Source: Candidatus Poribacteria bacterium (GTDB lineage: Bacteria > Poribacteria > WGA-4E > WGA-3G). Taken from it: a stretch of 64,000 nucleotides of DNA. Positions 36,395 through 45,995 of this stretch are shown one piece after another (position 1 is the first letter of the stretch; each line of letters begins with the position of its first letter). Location of the stretch: positions 1 to 64,000 of the forward strand of contig JAJEGI010000108.1 in NCBI GenBank assembly GCA_022819945.1, given 5' to 3'. Both the position numbers and the translations under genes were made by a program. The notes under the pieces were generated by a model. It had not been told where the DNA came from, made no database searches, and was given only the letters and a program-made list of their open reading frames with translations.

Positions 36395-37159
36395 CTAAAA
36401 AGACGATTTTATCTGTCCCCAAGTTATCGTCAATTTATCTTGTGGTTCGACAGCACTTGCTTTAAAGTTTGGAATACCGGGCCCTGTGATGCGGACATTA
36501 TCGTAATCCACAATTTTGTCCTGATTACCGAGTGCCACCGTTCCGCTTTTGTACTGATCATCCTTTGTTTCAATCATCATCTTCCCGTCATAGAAGACCT
36601 TGATGGTGCTACCTGAAAAACTCAATTTGACCGTGTGCCATTTATCCACTTCTGGCTTATAAGGCGCTTCACCATGGTTTTGCAGGCCGGTATTAATGTC
36701 CCAACCCGGATTGCTAAACAGATTCATTTTTGCCGACCCCGGATACAGCCAGACAACATAATGTGAGCCTGTCTTAAGGTCAACGCGCCCACGGACACCA
36801 CCCGGGAAGTTAGCGATCTCTTTGTGCCGCAAATCAACTTCCACATCATAGTCTGTCCATTTGCTTGGGTCACCAACATTTAACCCTTCACCCGTAAAAT
36901 TGAGCTGAGAGATTGCCTCGTTCCACACGAGGCCCTTTGGATCAAAAGTAACGAAAGTGTTTCCCTTCTCTATACCCCAAAAGACCTTGCTATCTTCATT
37001 CTGTGGAGAGCGTTCCCAGCCTTCTGTATCGCCATCATCAAAATCATCGAGAATTTCCCCACCAAAACTAAGGAGAGCCGATACAAAAATCAAGATAGAA
37101 ACAGATATAGCAATTCGCGTGAAAAGTTGAATCGATGAAAATTTTCTTGCATCTAACAT
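36395..37159 (-). CDS. Secreted DUF1080/LamG-like protein
   Basis: Signal peptide; ILDDFDDGDTEGWERSPQNEDSKVFWGIEKGN...YDVEVDLRH...VKLSFSGSTIKVFYDGKMMIETKDDQYKSGTVALGNQDKIVDYDNVRITGPGI. Confidence 0.75.
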   Translation of the reverse strand: MLDARKFSSIQLFTRIAISVSILIFVSALLSFGGEILDDFDDGDTEGWERSPQNEDSKVFWGIEKGNTFVTFDPKGLVWNEAISQLNFTGEGLNVGDPSKWTDYDVEVDLRHKEIANFPGGVRGRVDLKTGSHYVVWLYPGSAKMNLFSNPGWDINTGLQNHGEAPYKPEVDKWHTVKLSFSGSTIKVFYDGKMMIETKDDQYKSGTVALGNQDKIVDYDNVRITGPGIPNFKASAVEPQDKLTITWGQIKSSF

Positions 37160-37472
37160 CTTTATCTCCTTTGTTGTTTTAATATCAGAGGTTTTGTGTA
37201 AATAATGACATTGCAGTCGTGCGAAAACTCCGGAACTGGCACCTCTGCAATTTATCAATGACTTGGGAGCGGTAGAAATCCCACCTTGCAGCGAGGGGCG
37301 TATTCTTTACCAACAATGCTAAAAAGAGTATACCACAACGGACAAAAAATGTTACATTTATTTTTTGCGCCCTGACCTAATATACTCAGTCCGTCCTCCG
37401 TCCAGCTCAATTGTCATCCGCCTGGAAGTATCTCCAATTGTTAGGTATTCTGACTGCATTCAAATCAACAGC

Positions 37473-38609
37473 CTACCCAAACCGTTCTGGACGATAAGGC
37501 GAGAACCAATCCACCCGAACATCGTCAACGATTTCTAAGGTCGCCATTTCACCCACCAAAGGGGCTAACGTCACGCCACTGTGCATGAGTGCAATATAAA
37601 GATTCGGAACAGATTCTGTAAACCCAAGTACCGGAAACCCATCAATCGGCATCGGACGATAACCGACAGGCGTTGGAATTGCTTTAGCGTCCGCTATTGC
37701 TGGCAAATAGGCTCTGGCACGATCAAGAAGTGCGTCGGCATGCTGTTGCGAGTCATCACGGTTGATCCCTTCTTGAGTACCCTGCCCGATTCTAAGGCTT
37801 CCATCAGATAGTTGCCGGAGGTGGAGGTGTTGATGCTTCTCATCTACCGATGGCGCGTGAATGACCGCCACATTGTGTAAAACCTTAGCGCAGGGTGTTG
37901 TCTTAATAACTATGCCCGGACTTCGCTGTTGCGGTATATGGACTTGCACCAGAGAAGCCAACTCGGTTGTCTGAACACCGCTTGCTATGACAACCACATC
38001 ACACGAAAACTCGCCATTGGTCGTTTTCACAGCGGCGATATTATTATCACGAATGACAAAGCCTGTGACACGGGTTTGCGCATATACAATCGTCCCTGCT
38101 TCGCGCGCACGCCGGAGACAAACGTTAATAAAAACATCAGTTTCAATGTGGATATCCGCTTCAGAGAGGGACGCAGCTAACACAGTACCGGGGTGTAGGT
38201 GTGGTTCAAGGACCAACATCTGGTCACAGGTGATAAGGCGACACGGATAGCCCCACGCCTGGATTTGACGCACACGCTCACGGAGCCGCGTTGCGCGTTG
38301 TGGGTCGTTTTCCCACCGCATTTCACCACCATAGTGGATACCGATATCTGTATCAAGTTGATGTGCCAACCGATACCACATATCAAGCGAACGCCGATTG
38401 AGCGTGTGATACTCGCGCGGATCCTTCCCGAACGCATTTGCCCATGCGAAAGAGTGTCCAGACGCACCCGAACCGGGGATGTCGCGCTCCAGAAGCGTAA
38501 CGTCAATACTATCCCGCTGGGACAGATGGTAAGCGAGCGTGGCACCAATGATACCTGCACCCACTATCACAACTTTTTTCGTCTTGGAATTAGGAGATAT
38601 GTTTGACAT
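37473..38609 (-). CDS. FAD-dependent oxidoreductase (glycine/D-amino acid oxidase family)
   Basis: KVVIVGAGIIGATLAYHLSQRDSIDVTLLERDIPGSGASGHSFAWANAF; GYRPMPIDGFPVLGFTESVPNLYIALMHSGVTLAPLVGE. Confidence 0.94.
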   Translation of the reverse strand: MSNISPNSKTKKVVIVGAGIIGATLAYHLSQRDSIDVTLLERDIPGSGASGHSFAWANAFGKDPREYHTLNRRSLDMWYRLAHQLDTDIGIHYGGEMRWENDPQRATRLRERVRQIQAWGYPCRLITCDQMLVLEPHLHPGTVLAASLSEADIHIETDVFINVCLRRAREAGTIVYAQTRVTGFVIRDNNIAAVKTTNGEFSCDVVVIASGVQTTELASLVQVHIPQQRSPGIVIKTTPCAKVLHNVAVIHAPSVDEKHQHLHLRQLSDGSLRIGQGTQEGINRDDSQQHADALLDRARAYLPAIADAKAIPTPVGYRPMPIDGFPVLGFTESVPNLYIALMHSGVTLAPLVGEMATLEIVDDVRVDWFSPYRPERFG

Positions 38610-38635
38610 TGTAGTTTTCAGAGGGAATAATTTTC

Positions 38636-38761
38636 AGTTATCGGTTATCAATGTTAGAAAGTGTGCTAAAATTCGATAGTTATCAACTTTATAGATTTCA
38701 CAATTTTAGAACACTTTACGGACTTCTCTGACTGACAACTAATAATTGACGACTGATAACT
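38636..38761. repeat. Nested-palindrome MITE-like element
   Basis: Outer IR agttatcggttatcaat / attgacgactgataact (14/17 match); inner IR aaagtgtgctaaaatt / aattttagaacacttt (15/16). Confidence 0.65.
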
Positions 38762-38762
38762 A

Positions 38763-39383
38763 CTAACGGTGTGCTGCGACAATAAATCCTGTTAAGCCCG
38801 CAAGCAACAACTGAAAACCGGTTTGATAAAGCAGTATGAAAAACGGTTGGCAGAGTGCAATCATACCCAACGCGATTAAGCCGATAGAAAGCTGTTCACA
38901 CAAGGTTTTCTGCGAAAAGACAATCGAAAAAACGATGATACCGGGTAGGAGCAGATGTAGAGCGGTGCTACCGAGTGATGGAAAAAAGAGTTGGTAAAGG
39001 AAAATGATGCCGATACACGCCAAGAATGCTGAACCAATAGCCGAAATCCGCTTCGCAGTTGTCGTCATACCGAAAGCAATCGCACAAGCGAACAAAATGT
39101 GAAATGCCGAACCGTGCAAAATTGATGGAACCGGTAGATAGAGAAACCCAAGTCCAATCACCAGACCGACACCTGATATAATGACGATTCGCTGTTTGTT
39201 CTCAAAGGCAATTCCACCAAGAATCGCGGCGATACTCAGCAGCACCAGCGAGATGCCCTTAAGTAAAACACTATTTTGTGTCATAATCGCTGGTAGCAGG
39301 GAAATATCCTCTATATAGAGAAAAACAGTGCCAACTACGAAAAATCCGATTGCAATTAATTGATTTCGTTTTTCCTTCGTCAT
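38763..39383 (-). CDS. Hypothetical integral membrane protein
   Basis: 206-aa ORF with multiple hydrophobic segments. Confidence 0.7.
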   Translation of the reverse strand: MTKEKRNQLIAIGFFVVGTVFLYIEDISLLPAIMTQNSVLLKGISLVLLSIAAILGGIAFENKQRIVIISGVGLVIGLGFLYLPVPSILHGSAFHILFACAIAFGMTTTAKRISAIGSAFLACIGIIFLYQLFFPSLGSTALHLLLPGIIVFSIVFSQKTLCEQLSIGLIALGMIALCQPFFILLYQTGFQLLLAGLTGFIVAAHR

Positions 39384-39423
39384 AGCGTTTCAGGGAGCTG
39401 TAGTCTCATCAACCTACGGTTTT

Positions 39424-39894
39424 TCAATCTTTCCGTTTCAACAAGCGACTTACCCAACCTTTAGACTGTTCGTGTGTCAACTGATTTGTTAAATCATCAA
39501 CTTGTGCGGACCAATCTCCTCTTTCGGCCTGGAAAGATTCAACAGTCTCGCGAAGCTGCGTATTTTCAGCGATAAGTGCCTTATTCTCCGATTCTAATCT
39601 ATCACAGGTTTCCCGTAGATATGTAATATCAATAATTTGGCAGCTGAGATTTTCAATGATGTCATCTGTCGGAATATTATAGGTGAGTTTCTTTATCAGT
39701 GGCGCGAGTCCATCAATGCGTAGTTGCATGCTTGGCTTTGTGGAACTTCCCGGTTCTTCAGACCGAGCAGACACGACGCGTAGATACGGCTCAATCTCTA
39801 CATCTTGCCGCTCTAATGCTCGAACAATAATTCCCTCTTCGACACCTATTATTTCTGAGACTTCAGACGGGTTCATATAGAGGTCCATTCCCAA
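39424..39894 (-). CDS. Hypothetical protein with C-terminal coiled coil
   Basis: 156-aa ORF; MNPSEVSEIIGVEEGIIVRALERQDV; RETCDRLESENKALIAENTQLRETVESFQAE coiled coil. Confidence 0.6.
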   Translation of the reverse strand: MGMDLYMNPSEVSEIIGVEEGIIVRALERQDVEIEPYLRVVSARSEEPGSSTKPSMQLRIDGLAPLIKKLTYNIPTDDIIENLSCQIIDITYLRETCDRLESENKALIAENTQLRETVESFQAERGDWSAQVDDLTNQLTHEQSKGWVSRLLKRKD

Positions 39895-40103
39895 ATTCCC
39901 TAATCCAATTTTGACGAAGTGTAGTAAATCTAAATGACTCCAACGTCGTTTTCCTAAAAAAAACAGACTAATAATAGGATACTACATATTACTTTGTTTC
40001 GCAAATTAATATTCGGATGTCCGCACGGTAGAAGTGGTTTTGCGGGTCTTCCGCTTGATTGATGAGGTTTGAATCTTGCCAGTTTTCAAAATAGATGCAA
40101 GTT

Positions 40104-40844
40104 CTACGAAATTCCGTCCCAATATTTCCACATATCCTCAGGGGTTTCAAACTTAATCTGGTCCAAATCTTTTCGACGGTACCTGCTGATGAGTGCGATT
40201 CTGACGTTGCGACCACAGTTTGAACCAGCGGTATGGCTCATTTGATGATGCCAGAAACAGACATCACCGCCGTCGCCTGTGAACTCATAACTCGGTCCCA
40301 AATCAAACGGAGCAACACCACCGGGGAGACTATCCAAGTCGTGGTGCCTGAAATACTCAGCCCAAATCCGATGGCTTCCGGGCCAGACGGTAAATCCGCC
40401 ACCCTGCTTTTCAACTGTGTCAAGATAGACAGTCGCGCCGAGTGTGAACGAACCGACAACGCCTTTCGGCACCCCGTTTGTAGGGGTGTGGTAACCGTCA
40501 AGGTGTCCGCCCCCGGGTTCGCGCCACTCTCTGTCTGGATCCGGGAAATTGATATGCGGTCCTGCGCCACCACTCGGATTCAATTTATCCTTGCCGACGA
40601 GTTCTTCCGCCATCGCGAAAACTCGGTTATTGTATGTCGTGCCAGCAATTACATCTTCACCGCCGACAGGGACCGTCCGATAACCTTTACGAATCCAAGA
40701 CTCCGGGTCGTCTCTATCTTCGTCAAGTGCTTCCCAGAGCCTGTCAAGTGCGGCATCAACCGTCAGTGGTTCTACCGCACCGCGTATAACCAGATAACCA
40801 TTTTCTTTGAAAAAAGTTTTATCGGCATCTGATAAATATCCCAT
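40104..40844 (-). CDS. Phytanoyl-CoA dioxygenase (PhyH) family protein
   Basis: MGYLSDADKTFFKENGYLVIRGAVEPLTVDAALDRLWEAL; GHLDGYHTP, GDVCFWHHQMSHTAGSNCGRNVRIALISRY. Confidence 0.9.
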   Translation of the reverse strand: MGYLSDADKTFFKENGYLVIRGAVEPLTVDAALDRLWEALDEDRDDPESWIRKGYRTVPVGGEDVIAGTTYNNRVFAMAEELVGKDKLNPSGGAGPHINFPDPDREWREPGGGHLDGYHTPTNGVPKGVVGSFTLGATVYLDTVEKQGGGFTVWPGSHRIWAEYFRHHDLDSLPGGVAPFDLGPSYEFTGDGGDVCFWHHQMSHTAGSNCGRNVRIALISRYRRKDLDQIKFETPEDMWKYWDGIS

Positions 40845-40898
40845 GATTTTTGCCCTCCTCGTGGCTTTCAAATACTTTAGTACTTTGCAGTCAAGCCA

Positions 40899-42023
40899 CT
40901 ATGCCCGAACATCAAATCCATTCTCTTCACGTGCTTTTTGGTAAGGTCCTTCCTCTATATTCAACCCGAAACCGGGACTTTGCGGTACATTTACATAACC
41001 GTTGGATACTGAATAGGCGGAATCATCTATCCCAGGCGTCGTCGCATGATCCCACTCGGTGAACTCAAATCGCTCTACCTTCGCTGCAAGGTGACAGGTG
41101 ACGAAATTGCCGTAGTAACCGCCGTAGTGATGCGGTGCGGTGCCAACGCCGGATGCATCCAATTCGGGTCCCAACTCAAGCCAACGTGAGAAACCAGGGT
41201 GAAAAATATCGTATTGGACGATGTCAATGAGTCCGTCTTTTGCCCAATCCACGAGGTGCGGTGATGCCCCACCCTCACCATCAGCGATACGGGTCTCTAA
41301 ACCTTCGGCATTTAACCACTCTTTCAGGAGGCTATAGACGCGGGCATCCTCGTGGAATGCCTCTTCCATCCAATAGACTTTTGCCTCGGCAGCCCCCGCT
41401 AATACCTGCTTGGTAAGGTTGAGATTATAACCGTTGTTGGCATCTATCAAAATCGTAGCATCGGGTCCAACAGCCTCGCGCACGGCACAAATAACGTCAA
41501 TATCCCGCTGCGTTCCTTTGTCAAGCGGCATGTGCATCGCGCCACGACCGACTTTGATCTTATAGGCGTTATGCCCGCGTGCCTTTCCCTCCAATGCTTC
41601 GGAAGCAATAAGTGCAGCGGCTTCCGCGTTGTCATCAAGGTGCAAGTCATCAATATAGAGTGAGGTATCGTAACACGGGGCGCGAAACTCGCCGTTCTGT
41701 CCGGAAAGCATCGCATACACTGGTTTTTGTGCTAACTGTCCGACCAAATCCCAGAGTGGGTATTCCAATATTCTAAATTCTTCGGTGACACCACTCTCTG
41801 CATCAAACGCATCGCTGAGCTGAAACCCGACAATAGCCGCTGCTTTCTCACGTGAAATCGGCGAAAAGCCAAATCCGCTGACGCCATCTGTTGTCGTTAG
41901 GCGAGCAATAGGGGGCCGGACATGCAGCCCGTGTTCACCCAATCGTGAGTTGCAACCGGCTTTGCGTGGACGCTCACCTGTTAAGCGTGCCCATTCAATA
42001 CGTTCAATTCTTACGTTCTCCAT
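40899..42023 (-). CDS. Enolase-superfamily (mandelate racemase/galactonate dehydratase-like) protein
   Basis: NAYKIKVGRGAMHMPLDKGTQRDIDVICAVREAVGPDATILIDANNGYNLN; YWMEEAFHEDARVYSLLKEWL; IADGEGG; GVGTAPHHYGGYYGNF. Confidence 0.92.
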   Translation of the reverse strand: MENVRIERIEWARLTGERPRKAGCNSRLGEHGLHVRPPIARLTTTDGVSGFGFSPISREKAAAIVGFQLSDAFDAESGVTEEFRILEYPLWDLVGQLAQKPVYAMLSGQNGEFRAPCYDTSLYIDDLHLDDNAEAAALIASEALEGKARGHNAYKIKVGRGAMHMPLDKGTQRDIDVICAVREAVGPDATILIDANNGYNLNLTKQVLAGAAEAKVYWMEEAFHEDARVYSLLKEWLNAEGLETRIADGEGGASPHLVDWAKDGLIDIVQYDIFHPGFSRWLELGPELDASGVGTAPHHYGGYYGNFVTCHLAAKVERFEFTEWDHATTPGIDDSAYSVSNGYVNVPQSPGFGLNIEEGPYQKAREENGFDVRA

Positions 42024-42028
42024 TTTTA

Positions 42029-42289
42029 ATATTTCCTTGCGGTTCGGTTAGGTGGATTTGAGATTTGAAGTCTCTCTCCGTAGATACCGCTCTCCATTTT
42101 GCGGCGTACTCGCCCATAAGCGATCTGCTTCATTACGAGCTACAGTTCTGATGGATTAATTCTTTATATTTCCTTGCGGTTCGGTTAGGTGGATTTGAGG
42201 TTTGGAAGTCTCTCTCCGTAGATACCGCTCTCTATTTTGCGGCGTACTCGCCCATAAGCGATCTGCTTCATTACGAGCTACAGTTCTGA
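42029..42289. repeat. Two tandem copies (about 123 bp each, period 137 bp) of an intergenic repeat
   Basis: atatttccttgcggttcggttaggtggatttga...ttttgcggcgtactcgcccataagcgatctgcttcattacgagctacagttctga at 42029 and 42166. Confidence 0.92.
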
Positions 42290-42325
42290 CGGTGCAAGCG
42301 GAGCAGAAACCCGATATTTAAGAAT

Positions 42326-42835
42326 TTATAATTGCGTCTCAAGCAGGGCTATGCTTTTCGGATCTAACTTATTGTAGTTCTCAATTTCATAACGGTTACC
42401 GTCGGCATCTTTAATTAGGACGCGTCCATTCTCAAGCGAGTCAATATCATATCGAGAGCGTAAACCGAACTGTACATCGCCTTGTGAAGTTTCAACCACC
42501 CACTGTGTAACCCCGAACTGTCCCTCAATCGCGTTGATTTTGGTAATCTTCGGCATAAAATAGCGTTTCTGTAACTCCTCAACAAGAATCTTGCGAGATT
42601 CTTGTGGCAGATACTTTATATCCTCAATAATACCGATTTCATTCGATTCTTCGTCCATTAGAGAAATATATCGGCTGGTTTCGCTTACCGGAAAAGCGTA
42701 GATCGGCTCGACTTTCGTCTGAACCGTCCCGTCTGGGAGTTGGACAACTAACTCTTCAAACGCGTTCCGCTCAATCTTGACCCGGCTCGCATCAAGGAAC
42801 TCTAATTCATCCGTAACCTCAATGGCTTCCTTCAT
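42326..42835 (-). CDS. DUF1854 domain-containing protein
   Basis: LEFLDASRVKIERNAFEELVVQLPDGTVQTKVEPIYAFPVSETSRYISLMDEESNEIGIIEDIKYLPQESRKILVEELQKRYFMPKITKI; paired with an ABC exporter. Confidence 0.82.
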   Translation of the reverse strand: MKEAIEVTDELEFLDASRVKIERNAFEELVVQLPDGTVQTKVEPIYAFPVSETSRYISLMDEESNEIGIIEDIKYLPQESRKILVEELQKRYFMPKITKINAIEGQFGVTQWVVETSQGDVQFGLRSRYDIDSLENGRVLIKDADGNRYEIENYNKLDPKSIALLETQL

Positions 42836-42865
42836 AAATATGCTCTTCCTTTAGGATCAGATTAC

Positions 42866-45349
42866 TTACCATGCCCGAATCTTTGATAATTCAGTCTGCT
42901 TCTGACACAAACCGGCATAAGTGCCGTCTTTAGCAATAAGTTCCTCATGCGTCCCGATTTCGTCAACCTCACCTTCTTTCAGCACAACAAGTCGGTCAGC
43001 ATATTTTAGAGTTGACAGTCTGTGTGCAATAGCAAACACAGTTCTCCCTTGAATAAGGCGTTCCAATGCCTCTTGGATCTTTGACTCCGTTTCAGTATCA
43101 ACAGAGGAAGTCGCCTCATCTAAAATAAGGATGCGCGGACTTTTCAAAATTGCGCGTGCGATAGAGATACGCTGCCGCTCGCCCCCGGAAACCCGTGCAC
43201 CTCTTTCACCCACCATGGTGTCGTAACCGTCGGGAAACTTAACGATAAAATCGTGGGCATTTGCCGCCTTCGCAGCAGCAATGATCTCCATCCGAGATGC
43301 CCCTGGTTTCGAGTAACCGATATTCTCGGCGATTGTGCCTTGGAACAGGAACGGATCCTGCAACACGACACCAATCTGTTGGCGCAACGCCTTCACCTGG
43401 ATGTCGCGACTGTCGTGGCCATCAATTTCTATAACGCCATCGTTCGGGTCATAGAACCGGGTAATGAGGTTGATGAGCGTGCTTTTCCCCGCACCGCTGT
43501 GCCCAACTAACCCTATCATTTCACCGGGTTCCACTGTAAAACTGACCCCGTTGAGCGCATTTTTCTCGTTATCATAAGAGAAATGGACATCTCTAAATTC
43601 GACAGCACCACGTATATTTCTAAGAGCTACCGCATCGTTCTTATCAGCGACACTCGGCGGTGTGTCCATAATTTCAAAAACACGCTCGGCGGAAGTGCCT
43701 GCCCGGATAAATCTTTCGTTCATCTGACAGAGCGTATACACAGGCCTAATAAATCCCGCCATATACCCCTGAAACAGCACAAGCGTACCGAGGGTTAAAT
43801 CGTCTTGGAAGATCTGCCATCCGCCGACGAGCCAAATCAAAATGGACCCGGAAAAGGTGATAAATTCCATAATCGGACGGTAAAACGTTCCTAGTTTTGC
43901 TGCGTTCATCTCACCCGCAAACACCTGATGGGTCATATCGCTAAACCGGTTTATCTCGTAGCGTTCACGCGCAAATGCCTTGACAACCCGAACCCCTGGA
44001 ATCGTACTCGCCAGAATCGTGCTAATGTTGGCATACCGTTTCCATAAAACGTGGTACACCTTACTCATCTTCTTCCCAAAAAAGATCGTGAAGAAGATAA
44101 GACACGGGATCGGGATCAACGTCCAGAGCGCAAGCTTCCAACTGAAATAGAACATGATCGCGCACATATAGATGATTGACAGAGAATCCCCGACAATATC
44201 CTGTAACCCACTCGAGATGAAATCTCGAAGCCGTGATACATCGTGCGTGATTCTTGACATCAAGTTCCCGGTATCGCGATCATGGAAAAAATCAATAGAG
44301 AGCGCGTTTAGATGCTCATAAGTCTCGTTCTGGAGCCGTCGCGTGACATTCTGTCCTACCCACGCCATCATATATCCACGTATAGCAGAAGCTACCATTC
44401 TGAAGACGTTAACACCAGCCATGAGGAGCACAATCCCTATTAGATGCCCGAAACTTCCACCGACCGGTATGTTAGCGAACCACTGACTTAAGAAGTCTAC
44501 AGTCCCTTGCAGGTGTCCCCAATCTGTTTCTGGAATCGGTACGCCTGTAGAGACAGCATGTCCGACCGGCGTTAGAATTCTGTCAATTAGGTCTCTACTG
44601 AGTATCCCTGGGTAAAGCCCTACGAGACGGATGACCATCATGATGAGGAACGCCGGCACAATAACATGCAAAAACGGGACAGCGTACTTCAGGAGTCGAA
44701 AGATGAGCTTTCCTTTTTGGACACAATTGACACACACACCCGACCAACTCGGAATGGGATGACCACACTTCTCACAGCGCCTTTTATCGCCTCCAAAGGG
44801 CATACCCCCTGGGCCCCGTCCACGCCTGCCGCGTCCGCGTCTACCATCTGAATTCGCCTCAGCTTGTGGAATTAATTGTTCTAACTCTGAAACAGCAAGA
44901 CCGAACTTAGGGGTTAACCGTTTTGAGTAGCGCGCGAGTTCAAACGCGTTGTCCGCAGTACTCACTTTGAGAATGTTATTCCCGTACATCTCAAGGATTT
45001 CGACATCTTCGATAGACGAAAGCGGTACCTCTCGCATGTGGTGTCCGAGAACACCATTCTGATTAAAAGCAATGAGCCGCCTGTTCGTAATTAACAACCA
45101 ATCCTTACCGTAGGTACCATCAAAGCGCAGATCCGTCGAAACAGATACTTTGATCTCTTCTCCGGGTTCAAAAAGTGCTTCTGCTTGTTCTTTTAGGCGT
45201 TCAGGCACCTCTTCTGTCGTTGACAAGGGTTCATGGTCTAACTTCCGTAGGCGTCCGCCGCCATTACTATAAGAACTCGACCGTCGTCTCCGAGATGACC
45301 TTCCGCTGTCGAAACCTTGCATTGAGTCGCGCATAAATCCATCCCTCAC
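42866..45349 (-). CDS. ABC exporter (permease-ATPase) with N-terminal PH-like domain and zinc ribbon
   Basis: N-term LLITNRRLIAFNQNGVLGHHMREVPLSSIEDVEI (bPH-like), CEKCGHPIPSWSGVCVNC; ABC LVGHSGAGKSTLINLITRFYDPNDG, VSGGERQRISIARAILKSPRILILDEATSSVD. Confidence 0.93.
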   Translation of the reverse strand: MRDGFMRDSMQGFDSGRSSRRRRSSSYSNGGGRLRKLDHEPLSTTEEVPERLKEQAEALFEPGEEIKVSVSTDLRFDGTYGKDWLLITNRRLIAFNQNGVLGHHMREVPLSSIEDVEILEMYGNNILKVSTADNAFELARYSKRLTPKFGLAVSELEQLIPQAEANSDGRRGRGRRGRGPGGMPFGGDKRRCEKCGHPIPSWSGVCVNCVQKGKLIFRLLKYAVPFLHVIVPAFLIMMVIRLVGLYPGILSRDLIDRILTPVGHAVSTGVPIPETDWGHLQGTVDFLSQWFANIPVGGSFGHLIGIVLLMAGVNVFRMVASAIRGYMMAWVGQNVTRRLQNETYEHLNALSIDFFHDRDTGNLMSRITHDVSRLRDFISSGLQDIVGDSLSIIYMCAIMFYFSWKLALWTLIPIPCLIFFTIFFGKKMSKVYHVLWKRYANISTILASTIPGVRVVKAFARERYEINRFSDMTHQVFAGEMNAAKLGTFYRPIMEFITFSGSILIWLVGGWQIFQDDLTLGTLVLFQGYMAGFIRPVYTLCQMNERFIRAGTSAERVFEIMDTPPSVADKNDAVALRNIRGAVEFRDVHFSYDNEKNALNGVSFTVEPGEMIGLVGHSGAGKSTLINLITRFYDPNDGVIEIDGHDSRDIQVKALRQQIGVVLQDPFLFQGTIAENIGYSKPGASRMEIIAAAKAANAHDFIVKFPDGYDTMVGERGARVSGGERQRISIARAILKSPRILILDEATSSVDTETESKIQEALERLIQGRTVFAIAHRLSTLKYADRLVVLKEGEVDEIGTHEELIAKDGTYAGLCQKQTELSKIRAW

Positions 45350-45503
45350 AGATTAAACGTGTGGCTTCTAAACACTTAAGATACTTTATTTAACGAAAAT
45401 GTGGCAAAAAAGTTGAATTAAAAATGCAAAATGCCTGTAAGAAGGCACAAGTAACCTCCAAATCAGGCATTTGGCTCGCCAAAACAGCATTCTTCGGGTC
45501 AAT

Positions 45504-45920
45504 TTACGGGTTCGGTGGTGACGTACAGATTAGCACCTCCATCGACTCATCGCCTGTGTTCTCAATCCCGTGTTCACACCACGGCGGGAGGTGGATGAAC
45601 GTCCCCGCTTCAACAGGCACTTTTTCACCGGCAAGCGTCATCACGCCTTTACCTTTTAGGATGACGTAGCACTCCTCGGTGTGATGACTTCCCGGTTCAA
45701 GAACGACGTGCGGTGGAACAAAAAACACGACGAGCCCCAAATTTTGCGCAGGCGCGTTCGAGTTCGCTGGATGCACGACACGCACCCCGATCCCATCACA
45801 ACCCGGATACCTTACCGGCACCCCGTCTTGAACCGTGACAACATTTGCTTGCACCTGATGTGCCGGTTTCGGAATAGGGGGTTCGCCTTGATACCCTTTA
45901 AATGTAGTAATCTTTGCCAT
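45504..45920 (-). CDS. Cupin domain protein
   Basis: VVFFVPPHVVLEPGSHHTEECYVILKGKGVMTLAGEKVPVEAGTFIHLPPWCEHGIENTGDESMEVLI. Confidence 0.92.
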   Translation of the reverse strand: MAKITTFKGYQGEPPIPKPAHQVQANVVTVQDGVPVRYPGCDGIGVRVVHPANSNAPAQNLGLVVFFVPPHVVLEPGSHHTEECYVILKGKGVMTLAGEKVPVEAGTFIHLPPWCEHGIENTGDESMEVLICTSPPNP

Positions 45921-45939
45921 TTTTATCAATCTTCGGGCA

Positions 45940-45995
45940 GGAGACCCCATGCTTTAGCTTGGGGAGGCATGCCCGCTCCTATGTTTTTTCTTGAC
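45940..45995. mobile_element. Possible relict IS200/IS605 right-end hairpin abutting the TnpB element
   Basis: ccccatgctttagcttgggg hairpin with CTTTAG loop resembling the right end at 47.31 kb; followed by TTGAC at 45991-45995. Confidence 0.5.
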
